DNA from: Oscillospiraceae bacterium
GTDB taxonomy: Bacteria > Bacillota > Clostridia > UBA1381
Direction of reading: 5' to 3'
Assembly (NCBI GenBank): GCA_015068545.1
Contig: SVKH01000101.1
Location: 1 to 5,474 of the forward strand
DNA length: 5,474 nt
Part shown: piece by piece, positions 3,218 to 5,474 of the stretch
Layout of the letters: each line of letters begins with the position of its first letter
Numbering within the stretch: the first letter of the stretch is position 1
Made by a program: the position numbers and the translations under genes
The notes under the pieces: model-generated
Databases searched by the model: none
The model's input: only the letters and a program-made list of their open reading frames with translations
Told to the model about the DNA's origin: nothing

Positions 3218-5474
3218 ATGAAAAAAAGAATTATTTCACTACTTGTTACTTTAACAATGTTGATGTCTTTTGCTGTAAATATCAGAGTTAGCGCAGCAAC
3301 ATATACATTACCACAAGCAACAGGACAAAAAATACTTGACACAATTACTTCTGAGTACTCTCAGGAGCTTAGCGATGCGATTAAGGATCTGATGTATAAT
3401 TCAGATTACTCAGATATCGTTTCAGACGGCACAACAATGCGTAACTATTACAGTAACGGCAACTCCAAGTCATGGCCTGCATCTAATGCAGATGACTACA
3501 TCTCTTCTGTTGTAGACAGAGGCGAAACTGTTGATTGGGGTTGGGGCAGCGCAGGATGTATGTCATATGCTTGCTTCTTCTCATATTCCGTATATGGCAC
3601 TATGGGAAAGAAGGATGATGAAAAGGTTTATCTTGACAAAAACGATTCCCAAACATGGGACAATCTGAAAAACTACATTGCCAGAAAAGTACAACCGGGC
3701 GAGCACTTGAGAAGCTCCGACCAACCACACTCTGTAATTTATCTTTGTGATGCAGTAGAGAACAACCAGCAAGGTTTCTACATTGCAGAATACTGGGGTG
3801 GAGCAAAGAAGAATGAAAATAAGCAGTATGTATTCAACGCAGACAGTGACCAATATTATGTAAGATTCTATACATATGAAGGCTTTGCTAAAGCATACTC
3901 AGGCAAATCATGGGCTGTATACAACGCATACGAAAATTCCAGCTATGCTTCACAAACTCCTGTAGATCCGGATGTTCCTGATACAACAGTAAAAACTCGT
4001 GACATAGTATTGGTTCTTGACGTATCCGGTTCTATGGGCGGTTCCAAGCTAAACAACACAAAAACTGCTTCAAAGATGTTTGTAGACCAAATCCTTGACA
4101 ACAGCCATAGCACAAAGATTGCTCTTGTAACATATGACACAAGTGTTAGAACTGTTATGGAATTGACTGATGATAAGGATGCTCTAAAGAGTGCTATTGA
4201 TGCACTTTATGACAGAGGCGTAACCAATATGTGCGGCGGTCTTGAAGTAGCAGGAGAAATCCTTGAAGCAGGTAGTGCAGACAAAAAGGCTATCGTAGTA
4301 ATGACAGACGGTGCGGCAAACGAAGGTACAACTGGTACATCAGGTTACAGAACAGTTGCAGAAGGCGATCAGGTTTGGTTCGATGCGTACGATGTAGCAA
4401 TATACGATTTAGCTCAAGAATATATTAATAATAGAGATTATACAATTTACTCACTAGGATTCGGTTTGAGCCAAAGCTCAGACGCTTATGCACTTATGAG
4501 ATATATTGCATCATTCAATAAGGCAGGAGAAAGATATTTCTGGTCAGTAACAAATGCAAATATTGATGATATTATCTTCACGTACGAGGATATCGCTGAT
4601 AGCATTGTAACAAAGAAGAGCATTATTATTTCTATCGAATGTCCGGTAGAGGTAGCAGTTTCTTACAATGGTGAAACTCTTGATAAGAATAATCAACAAA
4701 CAAGCTTCGGTAGCGTAACAGTTTCAGATGTTGCTGACGGAAACAGCTATCTGTTTAGCGTTGAAGACAACCGTGACTACGATATCAGTATCACAGGTAC
4801 AGGCGACGGAACAATGGCGTTTAAGATTTCTTACCTAGAGGGTGACTCAGAAGAATTTAGAGAATTTAAGAATGTCCCTATTACTCCAAATACACAAATC
4901 GACACATCTGCAACAGACAGAAATGCAGACTTTGCTTTGTATGTAGACGAAGATGGTGACGGCACAATAGATGAAGGCTGGAGTGCAACAGAAAACGAAA
5001 CAGTACTTGCAAGTTCTGATGAGGTAATGGAAGAACTATTCCCAACACCAAGCGATTCCGATGAGCAGGTTGCATCCGTAACAGCTTCCCTAGTGGGCGG
5101 AGTATACAGAGGGGTGCAGAATGTTGTATTGACAGCTGATCCTGCAGATGCTGCTATATACTATACTTTAGACGGTAGCACACCTTCAACATCAAGCGCA
5201 CTATACACAGGTGCTATAAGGATTTCTGCCTCTGCAGTGCTTAAGGCAATCGCAGTAAAGACAGGATATACAGACAGTGATGTTTTGACAGAAACATATA
5301 CAATCAGAACAAACAGAGGCGGTACAGACGGACTTCCATCATGTAACGTTAAGTTTGAAACAAACGGCGGAAGCTCAATCTCAAACAAGAGTGTAAGAAG
5401 AGGAGTAGCTGTTGAAGAACCATCAGAGCCTACTAAGGAAGGTTACGAATTCAAGGGATGGTATACTGATAAAG
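3218..5474 (+). CDS. Exported papain-like peptidase/VWA surface protein, C-terminus outside the window
   Basis: This frame is open to the window edge (752 codons). The ATG follows AAAGGA (3203-3208) by 9 nt. Residues 1-26 form a signal peptide ending VSA. Residues 28-243 resemble a papain-like NlpC/P60- or CHAP-type domain: GSAGCMSYACFF (candidate nucleophile C114, alternatively C119), then PGEHLR...PHSVIYL (candidate H171), then YIAEYWGG (E191). A Pro/Asp linker (244-259) leads to a VWA domain (about 261-463) with complete MIDAS: D268-x-S270-x-S272, T336 and D364. Residues 464-617 look beta-rich and carry a calcium-loop-like DEDGDGTIDE (577-586). Residues 618-697 match the chitobiase/beta-hexosaminidase C-terminal-like domain (IYYTLDGSTPSTSS). 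VKFETNGG through GWYTDK begins an InlB B-type (Listeria-Bacteroides) repeat. It is most likely secreted or surface-attached and involved in adhesion or wall remodelling. An anchor such as LPXTG would lie beyond the window. Peptidase activity is inferred; the VWA call is firm. Confidence 0.88.
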   Translation, partial: MKKRIISLLVTLTMLMSFAVNIRVSAATYTLPQATGQKILDTITSEYSQELSDAIKDLMYNSDYSDIVSDGTTMRNYYSNGNSKSWPASNADDYISSVVDRGETVDWGWGSAGCMSYACFFSYSVYGTMGKKDDEKVYLDKNDSQTWDNLKNYIARKVQPGEHLRSSDQPHSVIYLCDAVENNQQGFYIAEYWGGAKKNENKQYVFNADSDQYYVRFYTYEGFAKAYSGKSWAVYNAYENSSYASQTPVDPDVPDTTVKTRDIVLVLDVSGSMGGSKLNNTKTASKMFVDQILDNSHSTKIALVTYDTSVRTVMELTDDKDALKSAIDALYDRGVTNMCGGLEVAGEILEAGSADKKAIVVMTDGAANEGTTGTSGYRTVAEGDQVWFDAYDVAIYDLAQEYINNRDYTIYSLGFGLSQSSDAYALMRYIASFNKAGERYFWSVTNANIDDIIFTYEDIADSIVTKKSIIISIECPVEVAVSYNGETLDKNNQQTSFGSVTVSDVADGNSYLFSVEDNRDYDISITGTGDGTMAFKISYLEGDSEEFREFKNVPITPNTQIDTSATDRNADFALYVDEDGDGTIDEGWSATENETVLASSDEVMEELFPTPSDSDEQVASVTASLVGGVYRGVQNVVLTADPADAAIYYTLDGSTPSTSSALYTGAIRISASAVLKAIAVKTGYTDSDVLTETYTIRTNRGGTDGLPSCNVKFETNGGSSISNKSVRRGVAVEEPSEPTKEGYEFKGWYTDK

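Noticed and set aside
5069..5310. Link between the chitobiase-like domain and the nearby GlcNAc-6-P deacetylase
   Set aside because: This domain is a common structural module of surface proteins and is not catalytic; the two genes have separate promoters and terminators, so a shared chitin pathway is not supported.
3145..5388. - strand and short frames across the leader and surface-protein gene
   Set aside because: The + strand frame from 3218 stays open for 752 codons with signal peptide and domains; the opposite-strand frames are shadows without start signals.

Overview
The window looks like a moderately low-GC Firmicute of class Clostridia, probably a gut-type Lachnospiraceae or Oscillospiraceae/Ruminococcus relative. 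The grounds are strong AGGAG-type ribosome binding sites, sigma-A promoters, T-tailed hairpin terminators, and a secreted multi-domain surface protein with VWA, chitobiase C-terminal-like and InlB B-type domains. This is inference from style; no rRNA or species marker is present. All three genes read on the + strand.

Positions 1-205 hold a cluster of three short hairpins. The last is a good intrinsic terminator (71-102), followed by an AT-rich leader with weak promoter candidates. Positions 212-2727 form a tight two-gene operon. nagA encodes N-acetylglucosamine-6-phosphate deacetylase. Two bases after its stop lies a 456-residue ROK/ASKHA-type sugar-kinase-like protein with an unusual extra N-terminal domain and degenerate ROK signature motifs. 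A plausible reading is that the second protein phosphorylates an amino sugar (perhaps GlcNAc) and NagA deacetylates the 6-phosphate, giving glucosamine-6-P for glycolysis or wall synthesis. NagB, a transporter and a regulator are not in the window. The operon ends in a perfect 12-bp terminator hairpin (2743-2783).

Positions 2728-3217 (about 490 bases) contain no convincing gene. The first part is packed with inverted repeats (2775-2808, 2821-2873, 2875-2934, and a weak one at 2949-2983) that look like dispersed palindromic repeats or stacked terminators. Next come a near-consensus sigma-A promoter (3050-3078) and a leader of about 130 bases. The leader carries an inverted repeat with three interchangeable arms, a full-strength Shine-Dalgarno sequence with no usable start codon, and a 7-codon mini-ORF.

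Positions 3218-5474 are the first 752 codons of a large exported protein that runs off the window. Its domains in order are: signal peptide; a putative papain-like (NlpC/P60- or CHAP-like) cysteine peptidase/amidase domain; a short Pro/Asp linker; a VWA domain with an intact MIDAS; a beta-rich region with a calcium-loop motif; a chitobiase/beta-hexosaminidase C-terminal-type domain; and the start of an InlB B-type repeat. It is most likely a cell-surface or secreted adhesin-like protein. The peptidase-VWA fusion under a structured leader is the most interesting part of the window.
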